Origin: Campylobacterales bacterium
GTDB taxonomy: Bacteria > Campylobacterota > Campylobacteria > Campylobacterales > Sulfurovaceae
NCBI GenBank assembly: GCA_016937075.1
Contig: JAFGWQ010000184.1
Span: 1 to 6,953, forward strand
Direction: 5' to 3'
Length of the DNA stretch: 6,953 nucleotides
The position numbers and the translations under genes were made by a program. This document shows, in pieces, positions 1 through 6,703 of the stretch. The notes under the pieces are model-generated. The model was not told the DNA's origin, did not search any database, and worked only from the letters and a program-made list of their open reading frames with translations. The stretch's first letter is position 1. The number at the start of each line of letters is the position of its first letter.

Positions 1-159
1 TCTTTGGCTACTGCGCTATATCATTATGCTATCAATAATGACAAAGATAAAGCATGCAGTTCTTTATCGATCATCTATGGACATTTCCCATGGTTTGGCT
101 CCAAGACCGCAGCAATGGATAAAAGTTTGGATTTATTTATAGAGAATCAATCAAAATAA
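1..159 (+). CDS. 3' end of a gene for a possible Sel1/TPR-like repeat protein (partial)
   Basis: An open frame enters from the left edge and runs 52 codons to a TAA at 157-159; the start lies outside the window. The translated tail alternates small and aromatic residues (ALYHYAIN, then ACSSLSIIYG, then KTAAMDKSLDLFIEN). This resembles the helix-turn-helix spacing of a Sel1 or tetratricopeptide repeat (A..C..L...Y......A...F), which usually mediates protein-protein contacts. That family assignment is inference from one degenerate repeat and could be wrong. The stop is only six bases from the stop of the convergent phosphohexomutase gene, and the tight fit supports this being a real gene end. 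No intrinsic terminator is visible between the two stops. Confidence 0.55.
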   Translation, partial: SLATALYHYAINNDKDKACSSLSIIYGHFPWFGSKTAAMDKSLDLFIENQSK

Positions 160-165
160 AATAAT

Positions 166-1584
166 CTAAATTTTTACAATGCCAATTTTATCAAAGTCGT
201 TGATTTGTACCATCTCTTTTGCTAAAAGTATCAATTCATTTAGTTTGTCTTCGTAAAGCTTTGCCGATTCGTTCGAAGTAGACTCAAACCTTGTGACCAG
301 TACCGGAGTGGTATTGCTAGCTCTTACAAGTCCCCAGCCATTTTCAAAATTGACCCTTACGCCATCGACATCGATTATGCTTTTTATAACCGGGAAATTG
401 GCAGGAGGATTTTGTAGTAATGTTTTTAGATTTTTTATTATTTCAAACTTTTGGCTCTCTGTGGTTTTGACCTTTATCTCTTCAGTTGAGAAAAGTGCCG
501 GAAGTTTTTCTATCTCATTATCTAAATCCATACCGTTTTTAATAAGCTCAAGAACTCTAAGTGTAGCGTAGATCGCGTCATCAAATCCAAAATATCGGTC
601 GCTGAAAAATACATGGCCGCTAACTTCACATGCAAGCTGTGCATCCAGTTCTTTCATCTTGACTTTGAGATTGGAGTGTCCTGTTTTGTACATTACAGCT
701 CTGCCGTATTGGTTTATAGTATCATACATTACCGATGAACATTTTACTTCGCCTATAACTGTTGGATTTTCCATTTGGCTTGATAAAAGAATTGCCAGCA
801 TGTCTCCTTTGATATTGTGCTTTTTAGTAAGTACGGCTATGCGATCAGCGTCTCCGTCATACGCGAAGCCTATTTCAAAGTCACCTTCAAGTTCCTTTTT
901 GATATCAACCAAATTATGCTCTTCAGTGGGGTCAGGGTGGTGATTTGGAAATGTGCCGTCAGGTTCTACAAAAAGAGCTTTATAATTAAGATCTAATGCA
1001 TCGAATATATCTATAATAACCGTTCCTGCAACTCCATTGCCGCAATCAAACACTATTTTTTTATCCATACCTTTTAGATGTGAAAAATGTTCTATGATAA
1101 AGCTGATATAATCATTTTTGGTATCTATAAATATTGTAGCAGTATCATCCTTGATAATCATATCTTTATTTTTTATGATCTCATCACCTAGGGCATAGAT
1201 ATCGTCGCTAAAAAACGGTTTTTTATCAATTGTTATTTTAAATCCATTATACTCACTTGGATTATGCGAACCTGTTATCATGATAGAAGCATTAACAGGG
1301 TTGTCAATATTTTTAGGCTGTACGAAGTTGGCAAAATAATTTACCGGAGTTGCTACCATACCCATGTCAAGCACGGTGCATCCGGCTTTATTTAATCCGC
1401 TTGCCAGATAATCCCTCAAGATTGGCGAGTGAGTTCTAGCGTCATATCCTATAGCGACCACACCGCCTAGTTTTTTTATCTTGAGTCCCAAAAAATATCC
1501 TATGAGTTTGACGCTCTGTTCGTTTAATTCAGAAGAGAATATTCCTCTAATATCATATTCCCTAAAAATTGATTTTGTTATCAT
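166..1584 (-). CDS. manB: Phosphomannomutase/phosphoglucomutase (alpha-D-phosphohexomutase family)
   Basis: This 472-residue cytosolic enzyme interconverts hexose 6-phosphate and hexose 1-phosphate (mannose and/or glucose), feeding nucleotide-sugar synthesis for LPS, capsule or other glycans. All four phosphohexomutase signatures are present: TGSHNP with the phosphorylated Ser at 106, the Mg2+ loop DGDADR at 243-248, the sugar-specificity loop EVSGH at 320-324, and the phosphate-binding loop RASNTTP at 421-427. The N-terminus (IFREYDIRG, 6-14) is typical, and the length fits the AlgC/ManB group (about 460 residues). The ATG at 1582-1584 has a GGAG Shine-Dalgarno seven bases upstream; the stop is TAG. 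The gene lies 14 bases after ccoS and is probably co-transcribed with it. The sequence alone does not settle mannose versus glucose preference, so algC-, manB- or pgm-type names are all defensible. Confidence 0.93.
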   Translation of the reverse strand: MITKSIFREYDIRGIFSSELNEQSVKLIGYFLGLKIKKLGGVVAIGYDARTHSPILRDYLASGLNKAGCTVLDMGMVATPVNYFANFVQPKNIDNPVNASIMITGSHNPSEYNGFKITIDKKPFFSDDIYALGDEIIKNKDMIIKDDTATIFIDTKNDYISFIIEHFSHLKGMDKKIVFDCGNGVAGTVIIDIFDALDLNYKALFVEPDGTFPNHHPDPTEEHNLVDIKKELEGDFEIGFAYDGDADRIAVLTKKHNIKGDMLAILLSSQMENPTVIGEVKCSSVMYDTINQYGRAVMYKTGHSNLKVKMKELDAQLACEVSGHVFFSDRYFGFDDAIYATLRVLELIKNGMDLDNEIEKLPALFSTEEIKVKTTESQKFEIIKNLKTLLQNPPANFPVIKSIIDVDGVRVNFENGWGLVRASNTTPVLVTRFESTSNESAKLYEDKLNELILLAKEMVQINDFDKIGIVKI

Positions 1585-1591
1585 CGATTTG

Positions 1592-1595
1592 CTCC
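1592..1595 (-). promoter_or_regulatory. Ribosome binding site of the phosphohexomutase gene
   Basis: GGAG on the minus strand, seven bases before the ATG at 1584, within the 14-base gap after the ccoS stop. It supports the chosen start and independent ribosome loading at the third gene. Confidence 0.7.
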
Positions 1596-1598
1596 ATA

Positions 1599-1835
1599 TC
1601 AGTCTGCTGGTTTATAGTTTTTTTCTTTATTGTGTTTTTCTTTTTGGGCACGCTGTTTTTTTTCCATCATAACGGCATCTTTTAATTCTTCTTCGTTGTC
1701 ATATCTAGCACCGTCAATAAACTTTGATTGATCATCAAATTGTCCGGTCTTTAGTCCCCAAAGAAGTGCTAGAAGGCCCAACGCACCCAAAAATGTAGAG
1801 ACGCTAAGCATCAATATCATTATATTACTACTCAT
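1599..1835 (-). CDS. ccoS: cbb3-type cytochrome oxidase assembly protein CcoS
   Basis: This 78-residue small membrane protein has one hydrophobic segment (about residues 5-27) followed directly by WGLKTGQFDD (26-35), the conserved juxtamembrane signature of the CcoS/FixS family. In that family the protein is needed for maturation of cbb3 cytochrome c oxidase, with cofactor insertion into CcoN as its reported role. The remainder is a strongly charged, lysine- and glutamate-rich tail (about 36-78), somewhat longer than in many CcoS proteins and probably flexible and cytoplasmic. The gene begins two bases after the ccoI stop, and its Shine-Dalgarno lies inside the last ccoI codons, so translation is probably coupled. 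Adjacency to ccoI independently supports the assignment. No heme or metal ligand motif is apparent. Confidence 0.92.
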   Translation of the reverse strand: MSSNIMILMLSVSTFLGALGLLALLWGLKTGQFDDQSKFIDGARYDNEEELKDAVMMEKKQRAQKEKHNKEKNYKPAD

Positions 1836-1837
1836 TT

Positions 1838-4258
1838 TTATTCCTCTTTGTCAAATTTAATACGTTTAATTCTTATAGAATTACCAACCACTATAAGCGA
1901 ACTCAAGCTCATGGACAAAGCAGCTACAAGGGGATATATAAACCCCATTACGGCTAATGGTACTGCTATTATATTGTACACGATAGAAAAACCAAGATTT
2001 TCTTTGATCGCTTGATAGGTTCTTTTTGATATGCGGTAAGCCTCTGTGATCTTTTGCGGTTTTTCATCCAGCAGTACAACATCACTTACGCTTATGGCTA
2101 TATCCGCACCGCTCCCCATGGCTATAGCGATATCAGCTTTTGCTAATGCTATGGAGTCGTTGATACCATCCCCGACCATAACGACTATTTCTCCTTGGTC
2201 ATGAAATTTATCTATTAGCGAAGCTTTATCTTGAGGCAATAGACTGTCATATACAATGTCAATGCCGGCTTCCTTGGCTATTGCGTTGGCGCTTAACGTA
2301 TGATCTCCTGTAAGCATAGCAATTTTCATATCTAATGATTTAAGCGTAGATAATGCTTCTTTTGTACCGTTACGGAGTTTATCACTAAGTTCAAATGATG
2401 CTATAAGCATCCCGTCTATTGCAAAAAAGAATAGTGAATGTTGAGACGAAAGCATGGTTTTGATACCAAGTTCTTCCATTAACGCATTATTGCCTCCTGC
2501 TAGAGTGCGATTTTCGTATTTAGCTACGACACCTTTGGCTTGGATCGTTTGAATCTCTTCTAATTTAAGTTCTTGAAGTTTGTCATTTTTCTCTTCTAGG
2601 TATCTCTTGATGCCTTTACTGATCGGATGATTTGATGATGCTGTCAATGAATACAAAAGGTTATGATCAAATTCCTGATGGATAATCGCATTGACAACAG
2701 AAGGTTTGCCTTCCGTGATGGTACCGGTTTTGTCGATTGCTACCATGGTGCTTTTTGCCATAGTTTCTAGAAAAGTTGCCTCTTTAAACAGTATACCTCT
2801 TTTTGCAGACACACTAATACCAACAAGAGTCGACATAGGAGTGGCCAATCCCAAAGCACACGGACAAGCTATAACGATAACCGATATGGACACGATAAGA
2901 GCTTTTTCAAAATCACCGTCATAGAGATACCAGCCTGCAAACGTTGCTATAGCAATAACGAGTATAATCACAGAAAAGTAGCCGGATATACTATTGGCAA
3001 GTTGTTCAATTTTTGGCTTTTTGGTCACTGATTCTTCAAGTAGAGTTACTATAGAGTGAAGCAGGGAATTTGAAGCATCCTTGGTGGCTTTGTATTGTAC
3101 TACACTATCCAAACAAATAGAGCCACTCAGTATAGTATCTCCTTGTTGTTTGTATATAGGTATACTTTCTCCTGTAAGCGAACTTTCATCGAATGACCCT
3201 GCACCATCAGTGATGACGCCGTCTATAACGATTTTTTCTCCAGCTCTTACCTCTATGATATCGCCTATAGCTATGTTTTCAACAGCTATTAGATTTTTTA
3301 CCCCATTGCTTACTATCATTACCTCTGTAGGTATGGTGCTAGTAAGAAGATCAAGTGTATCGACAGCATGTTTTTTACTAAGAACTTCTAGATATTTGCC
3401 TACAAGCACGAAAGTAATAATCATAACAACGGAATCGAAATAAACCTCTCCGTGCTTGCTGATCATGGCATATATGGAATATATATAAGCCAATGTCGCT
3501 CCCGTGGCCACTAGGGTGTCCATATTTACGATACGATTTTTGTATCCAAAGTATGCCCCGCGGAAAAAGACCCATCCGCTATAAAATAATACCGGTGTAG
3601 CCAATACAAATTCCGCGACATTTAGTATATCTTTGAATTTTTGTTCAATGCCGGTAAAATATCCGGCGTATTGTGCTACTGCTATCCACATGATATTCAT
3701 CATGCCAAATACAGCTACCAAAATTCGTGCATAATAATCTCTGCGTGTTTTGGTGGCCCTCTCTTCTTGTAATGCAGGGTCATACGGAAAGGCATCGTAT
3801 CCTATGGAACGAATTGTTTGTATGATTTGCGAAAGATTGATTGTTTCATTGTCCCATATAACTTTTGCTTTATTGTTGGTATAGTTTATAGTAGCTTCTA
3901 TGATCCCATCAGTTTTATGAAGTACTTTTTCGTTGAGCCATACGCAAGCAGAGCAGTGAATACCTTCTATAATGAGATTTATCTCATTGGTGCCATCGGG
4001 GCGTATCTTGACATATTTTTTGCGAAATCCCTCTAAGTCAAATCGTTCCAAATCGTCCTGCGGTATATTCACAGGCGGTGTGAGTGTAGTTTTTCCAAGT
4101 TTGTCATAAAATGTATCAAGTCCTTCGCTGCTAAGCAGATGATAAACACCTTGGCATCCATGACAACAAAAGTGGCATGTTTCATTGTTTATTTTTTCTA
4201 CTATCATTGCACTTTCATCAAATATTAGATTACAGTGAGTACATTTTACCTTTGCCAA
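1838..4258 (-). CDS. ccoI: Copper-transporting P1B-type ATPase for cbb3 oxidase assembly (CcoI/FixI)
   Basis: This 806-residue inner-membrane ATPase of the FixI/CcoI (CopA2-like) type exports Cu+ from the cytoplasm for assembly of cbb3 cytochrome oxidase. Domains in order: an N-terminal cysteine-rich metal-binding module (CTHC at 6-9, then Cys 28, 31, 32 and 35), a heavy-metal-associated domain with CSAC at 102-105, and four membrane helices (about 175-292). The actuator follows with TGES at 362-365. The next helix pair (about 427-475) carries the CPC ion site at 465-467. The ATP-binding and phosphorylation domain has DKTGT (phosphorylated Asp 509), His-Pro at 544-545 and GDGIND at 696-701. 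Two final helices contain Tyr-Asn 761-762 and Met 783, expected Cu+ ligands. All catalytic residues are present. The start is TTG; an in-frame TAA lies nine bases upstream, and the first internal Met (18) would lose the CTHC motif. Placement directly before ccoS separates it from a general copper-detoxifying CopA. Confidence 0.95.
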   Translation of the reverse strand: MAKVKCTHCNLIFDESAMIVEKINNETCHFCCHGCQGVYHLLSSEGLDTFYDKLGKTTLTPPVNIPQDDLERFDLEGFRKKYVKIRPDGTNEINLIIEGIHCSACVWLNEKVLHKTDGIIEATINYTNNKAKVIWDNETINLSQIIQTIRSIGYDAFPYDPALQEERATKTRRDYYARILVAVFGMMNIMWIAVAQYAGYFTGIEQKFKDILNVAEFVLATPVLFYSGWVFFRGAYFGYKNRIVNMDTLVATGATLAYIYSIYAMISKHGEVYFDSVVMIITFVLVGKYLEVLSKKHAVDTLDLLTSTIPTEVMIVSNGVKNLIAVENIAIGDIIEVRAGEKIVIDGVITDGAGSFDESSLTGESIPIYKQQGDTILSGSICLDSVVQYKATKDASNSLLHSIVTLLEESVTKKPKIEQLANSISGYFSVIILVIAIATFAGWYLYDGDFEKALIVSISVIVIACPCALGLATPMSTLVGISVSAKRGILFKEATFLETMAKSTMVAIDKTGTITEGKPSVVNAIIHQEFDHNLLYSLTASSNHPISKGIKRYLEEKNDKLQELKLEEIQTIQAKGVVAKYENRTLAGGNNALMEELGIKTMLSSQHSLFFFAIDGMLIASFELSDKLRNGTKEALSTLKSLDMKIAMLTGDHTLSANAIAKEAGIDIVYDSLLPQDKASLIDKFHDQGEIVVMVGDGINDSIALAKADIAIAMGSGADIAISVSDVVLLDEKPQKITEAYRISKRTYQAIKENLGFSIVYNIIAVPLAVMGFIYPLVAALSMSLSSLIVVGNSIRIKRIKFDKEE
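1842..1847 (-). promoter_or_regulatory. Ribosome binding site of ccoS inside the ccoI 3' end
   Basis: AGAGGA on the minus strand overlaps the final Glu-Glu codons of ccoI, six bases before the ccoS ATG (1835). The ccoI stop (1838-1840) lies between this site and the start, which suggests translational coupling of the two assembly factors. Confidence 0.7.
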
Positions 4259-4265
4259 CGCCGAG

Positions 4266-4269
4266 CCTT
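4266..4269 (-). promoter_or_regulatory. Ribosome binding site that fixes the TTG start of ccoI
   Basis: AAGG on the minus strand lies seven bases before the TTG at 4258-4256. The in-frame stop TAA (4270-4268) overlaps it, so no longer reading frame is possible. No ATG or GTG start offers an equivalent site. Confidence 0.65.
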
Positions 4270-4285
4270 ATTTTTAAAGTTGTCT

Positions 4286-4294
4286 ATTTTACCA
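4286..4294 (-). promoter_or_regulatory. Candidate extended -10 promoter of the ccoI-ccoS-manB unit
   Basis: On the minus strand, TGG followed by TAAAAT (hexamer at 4291-4286) is an extended -10 (TGnTAnAAT) matching TATAAT at five of six positions. A T-rich tract lies just upstream and there is no convincing -35, as is usual for sigma-70 promoters in Campylobacterota. The predicted transcript start near 4279 would leave a leader of about 21 bases that includes the AAGG site. I see no FNR-type palindrome nearby. Confidence 0.5.
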
Positions 4295-4354
4295 AAATAA
4301 AAATAAATAGAGATGGATTATTTGAAAGATTTAATTTTTTAAGAGTCAAGATAG

Positions 4355-4360
4355 TATAAT
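4355..4360 (+). promoter_or_regulatory. Candidate -10 promoter element of rho
   Basis: A perfect TATAAT lies about 75 bases before the rho ATG, preceded by AT-rich DNA (the T-run at 4335-4340) and no recognisable -35 at the right distance. The predicted start near 4367 gives a leader of roughly 68 bases. It is divergent from, and about 60 bases away from, the ccoI promoter candidate. Confidence 0.55.
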
Positions 4361-4376
4361 ACATATATAAACTTAT

Positions 4377-4387
4377 GGCAATTTGCC
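4377..4387 (+). other. Small GGCA/TGCC hairpin in the rho leader
   Basis: GGCA, a three-base loop and TGCC form a four-base-pair stem about ten bases after the predicted transcript start, followed by a U-rich stretch (4388-4400). It is short and may be chance. Rho is known in Escherichia coli to limit its own synthesis through its leader, so it is recorded at low confidence. Confidence 0.2.
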
Positions 4388-4424
4388 TATTTTATCTTCA
4401 TAACCATATATTCCATGCAATAAT

Positions 4425-4430
4425 AAGAGG
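4425..4430 (+). promoter_or_regulatory. Ribosome binding site of rho
   Basis: AAGAGG sits four bases before the ATG at 4435. The in-frame ATG at 4375 has no purine-rich site upstream. This decides the shorter start for rho. Confidence 0.6.
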
Positions 4431-4434
4431 CACA

Positions 4435-5754
4435 ATGAGCGATCAAAAAAAACCCAGTCATCATAACCGCAAAAGCAGAACACACGTACCTGTTGAAGGT
4501 TACAAGGTGGAAGAATTACAACAAAAACCACTAAATCAGCTTCTCGAAATTGCAGAAGAGATGAAAGTGGAAAATCCACATGAACTTCCTAGAAGAGATC
4601 TTATATTTGAAATTCTAAAATCACAAGTCAGCCAGGGCGGATATATACTTTTTACCGGAATATTGGAGCTTATGAATGATGGATATGGATTTTTACGTTC
4701 CATTGATAGTAATTTTGCCAATTCTAGTAATGATACATATGTAAGCAGTACTCAAATAAAACTATTTTCACTTCGTAGTGGAGATATAGTGACAGGACAA
4801 GTACGTCCGCCAAAAGATCAAGAGAAATACTATGCACTTCTCAAAATAGAAGCGATTAACTACTTGTCTCCCGAAATCTCTAAACAACGACCATTATTTG
4901 ATAATCTTACACCATTATATGCTAGTGAACAACTTAAACTTGAATACAATCCAATGAAACTTACAGGAAGAGTTTTGGATCTATTTACCCCTATAGGCAA
5001 AGGCCAAAGGGCATTGATAGTTGCTCCTCCTCGTACCGGTAAAACAGAGCTTCTTAAAGAGCTAGCCCATGGTATTACGTATAATAACCCAGATGCCTCA
5101 CTTATGGTACTGCTAGTTGACGAGAGACCTGAAGAGGTAACTGATATGCAACGTTCAGTTAAAGGAGAGGTATATAGTTCTACTTTTGATTTGCCTGCTC
5201 AAAATCACGTCAGGACAGCTGAGATGGTTATAGAAAAAGCCAAAAGACGCGTAGAGCTTGGCAAAGATGTTATTATATTGCTTGACTCCATTACAAGACT
5301 AGCTAGAGCTTACAATACGGTTACTCCAAGTTCAGGTAAAGTACTTTCAGGTGGTGTGGATGCAAATGCTTTGCATAAACCAAAAAGATTTTTTGGAGCG
5401 GCTAGAAATATAGAAGAGGGTGGAAGTCTAACTATCATAGCAACGGCACTTATAGAAACCGGCAGCAGGATGGATGAGGTAATTTTTGAAGAATTCAAAG
5501 GTACCGGCAACTCAGAAGTGATACTTAGCCGTTATGTAGCTGATCGTCGTATCTATCCGGCAATTGATGTCATCAAATCAGGTACTAGAAAAGAAGAACT
5601 TTTACTTACTCCTGATACATTGCAAAAAGTATGGGCTATCAGAAATGCCATGCAAAATATGGAAGAAGTGGAAGGTCTTAAATTTTTATTCTCTAAAATG
5701 CTTAAGACCAAAAATAACGAAGAATTTCTCTCTATTATGAACGATGGTGCGTAA
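4435..5754 (+). CDS. rho: Transcription termination factor Rho
   Basis: This 439-residue hexameric RNA-dependent ATPase binds C-rich nascent RNA and translocates to dissociate RNA polymerase. Layout: a short polar, basic N-terminus (1-25), a helical Rho N-terminal domain (LNQLLEIAEEM, about 33-65), an OB/cold-shock RNA-binding fold (about 70-130, including GYGFLRS), then the RecA-like motor. The motor has the Walker A loop APPRTGKT at 197-204, catalytic VDERPEEV at 228-235, the Walker B aspartate at 284 (ILLDSITRLARAYN), the Q-loop SGGVDANAL at 305-313, EEFKGTGNSE at 352-361, and GTRKEEL with the probable arginine finger at 385. There are no large insertions and the length is typical. An ATG at 4375 is in frame and would add 20 residues unlike Rho, but it lacks a Shine-Dalgarno, so I chose 4435. 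The gene is divergent from ccoI. No clear intrinsic terminator follows. Confidence 0.97.
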   Translation: MSDQKKPSHHNRKSRTHVPVEGYKVEELQQKPLNQLLEIAEEMKVENPHELPRRDLIFEILKSQVSQGGYILFTGILELMNDGYGFLRSIDSNFANSSNDTYVSSTQIKLFSLRSGDIVTGQVRPPKDQEKYYALLKIEAINYLSPEISKQRPLFDNLTPLYASEQLKLEYNPMKLTGRVLDLFTPIGKGQRALIVAPPRTGKTELLKELAHGITYNNPDASLMVLLVDERPEEVTDMQRSVKGEVYSSTFDLPAQNHVRTAEMVIEKAKRRVELGKDVIILLDSITRLARAYNTVTPSSGKVLSGGVDANALHKPKRFFGAARNIEEGGSLTIIATALIETGSRMDEVIFEEFKGTGNSEVILSRYVADRRIYPAIDVIKSGTRKEELLLTPDTLQKVWAIRNAMQNMEEVEGLKFLFSKMLKTKNNEEFLSIMNDGA

Positions 5755-5803
5755 TTAGTTTTAGTTTCTAGTTTTTAGGTGTTGTTTTAATGAGTTTGAA
5801 GTC

Positions 5804-5824
5804 ATTCTGAACTTGTTTCAGAAT
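5804..5824. repeat. REP-like palindromic element in the rho-murI spacer
   Basis: A perfect eight-base-pair inverted repeat (ATTCTGAA at 5804-5811, TTCAGAAT at 5817-5824) encloses the five-base loop CTTGT and is preceded by GTC. From memory, very similar GTCATTCTGAA...TTCAGAATC palindromes recur as short intergenic repeats in many bacterial genomes; only one copy is in this window, so repeat status is inferred. No T-tract follows on either strand, so it does not look like a standard intrinsic terminator. It could still stabilise the 3' end of rho mRNA. Confidence 0.5.
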
Positions 5825-5853
5825 CCAAAAATTAGACCCTGATAAAATCTCGC

Positions 5854-5882
5854 AGGACAATTAATCTAAGAGCAAATATATT
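5854..5882 (+). promoter_or_regulatory. Weak candidate promoter for murI
   Basis: AGGACA (5854-5859, four of six matches to TTGACA, sharing GACA) lies 17 bases before TATATT (5877-5882, five of six matches to TATAAT). A start near 5889 would leave a leader of only about 13 bases, just enough for the AGAGG site. Read-through from rho is an alternative. Such matches are common in AT-rich spacers. Confidence 0.3.
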
Positions 5883-5891
5883 CAGGGCGAT

Positions 5892-5896
5892 AGAGG
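5892..5896 (+). promoter_or_regulatory. Ribosome binding site of murI
   Basis: AGAGG lies six bases before the ATG at 5903 and immediately abuts the TTG at 5897. The spacing favours ATG 5903 as the start and excludes the TTG. Confidence 0.65.
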
Positions 5897-5902
5897 TTGA
5901 AA

Positions 5903-6688
5903 ATGAATATTGGTGTATTTGACTCCGGTTTGGGCGGTTTGACAGTAGTTGGCGCAATGCTCAAACACTTAAAAGGTGCAAATATATATTATGTAGCTGA
6001 TACTGCCAATGCTCCATATGGAGAAAAGACGAAAGATCAGATAATAGACTTTAGCATTGCCATTACCAAATATCTTATTAAAAATTATAATATAGATGCT
6101 TTGGTGGTCGCTTGCAATACCGCTACAAGCGCAGCAATAGCCGAACTTAGAGAAAAATATCCAAATCTTATTATTGTTGGAACCGAACCTGGACTAAAAC
6201 CTGCTATTTCACACAGTAAAACTAAAAAAGTAGGTATCTTAGCTACCCCCGCTACGCTAAGCGGTGAAAAATATAAAAGCTTAGTAGATGAGCTTAGCAA
6301 TCAATATTCGGTTGAAGTTTTTGAGCAAGCTTGCGACGGACTAGTCCAGCAGATAGAAAAAGGGGAGACGGATACACCAAAAACCATATCTATGCTTGAT
6401 AATTGGTTGGCTCCTATGAGAGACGCCAATGTTGATACTATAGTGCTTGGATGTACCCATTATCCATTGGTGAGCAAAGCTATAAAGCAAGTTATGGTTC
6501 ATCCGGTTGAGCTAATTCAAACTGCTGATGCGATCTCCAAAAGAGTCCTTTCTTTGCTAGAAGAACGAGGGCATATTAATAGCGGAGAAACTCAGCTATA
6601 TATCGCATCAACCGGGGATATAAAGCCTTCCATGATAGAATATATACTAGGCAAGAAAATTGAGATAGATAGGATAGTGATACAATAA
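5903..6688 (+). CDS. murI: Glutamate racemase MurI
   Basis: This 261-residue cytosolic, cofactor-independent racemase converts L-glutamate to D-glutamate, the building block that MurD adds to UDP-MurNAc-L-Ala in peptidoglycan synthesis. The Asp/Glu racemase signatures are all present: the N-terminal GVFDSGLGGLTV with catalytic-site Asp 7 and Ser 8, the PYG motif at 38-40, the first catalytic cysteine in VVACNTATS (Cys 71), and the second in LGCTHYPLV (Cys 184, with His 186). The two-domain pseudo-symmetric architecture and length match the family. The ATG at 5903 is preferred over the in-frame TTG at 5897 because of its Shine-Dalgarno and because proteins of this family start only one or two residues before the IGVFDSG strand. 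The gene is co-oriented with rho across a 148-base spacer and is probably expressed independently or by read-through. It converges on the gene at the right edge. Confidence 0.96.
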   Translation: MNIGVFDSGLGGLTVVGAMLKHLKGANIYYVADTANAPYGEKTKDQIIDFSIAITKYLIKNYNIDALVVACNTATSAAIAELREKYPNLIIVGTEPGLKPAISHSKTKKVGILATPATLSGEKYKSLVDELSNQYSVEVFEQACDGLVQQIEKGETDTPKTISMLDNWLAPMRDANVDTIVLGCTHYPLVSKAIKQVMVHPVELIQTADAISKRVLSLLEERGHINSGETQLYIASTGDIKPSMIEYILGKKIEIDRIVIQ

Positions 6689-6703
6689 GATCATGACTTG
6701 ATC
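6689..6703 (+). other. Short hairpin immediately after the murI stop
   Basis: GATCA (6689-6693), loop TGACT and TGATC (6699-6703) form a perfect five-base-pair stem beginning at the first base after the murI TAA and abutting the larger hairpin at 6704. It may be part of a composite 3'-end structure. Confidence 0.3.

Noticed and set aside
3081..3443. Long open frame on the plus strand inside ccoI (about 120 codons)
   Set aside because: It lies antisense to an unambiguous, fully motif-bearing ccoI; its composition is what the opposite strand of membrane and actuator codons would give, and no ribosome site was recognised.
4344..4349. TTGACT on the minus strand as a -35 for ccoI
   Set aside because: No good -10 lies 16-18 bases downstream, and the better extended -10 at 4286-4294 is too far away to pair with it.
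4375..4434. Extension of rho to the upstream in-frame ATG as the main start
   Set aside because: There is no Shine-Dalgarno, the 20 extra residues do not resemble Rho N-termini, and the ATG at 4435 has AAGAGG four bases before it.
4373..4579. Minus-strand open frame over the rho start
   Set aside because: It overlaps the rho N-terminal coding region and promoter leader and has no recognisable domain.
5790..5810. Tiny ATG frame in the rho-murI spacer
   Set aside because: It has only six codons before TGA and overlaps the palindrome; there is no support for translation.
5838..5856. CCTG/CAGG inverted repeat in the rho-murI spacer
   Set aside because: A four-base-pair stem with an 11-base loop and no T-run is expected by chance.
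5897..5902. TTG start two codons upstream for murI
   Set aside because: It directly abuts the AGAGG site, leaving no spacing, whereas ATG 5903 is correctly spaced and fits the family N-terminus.
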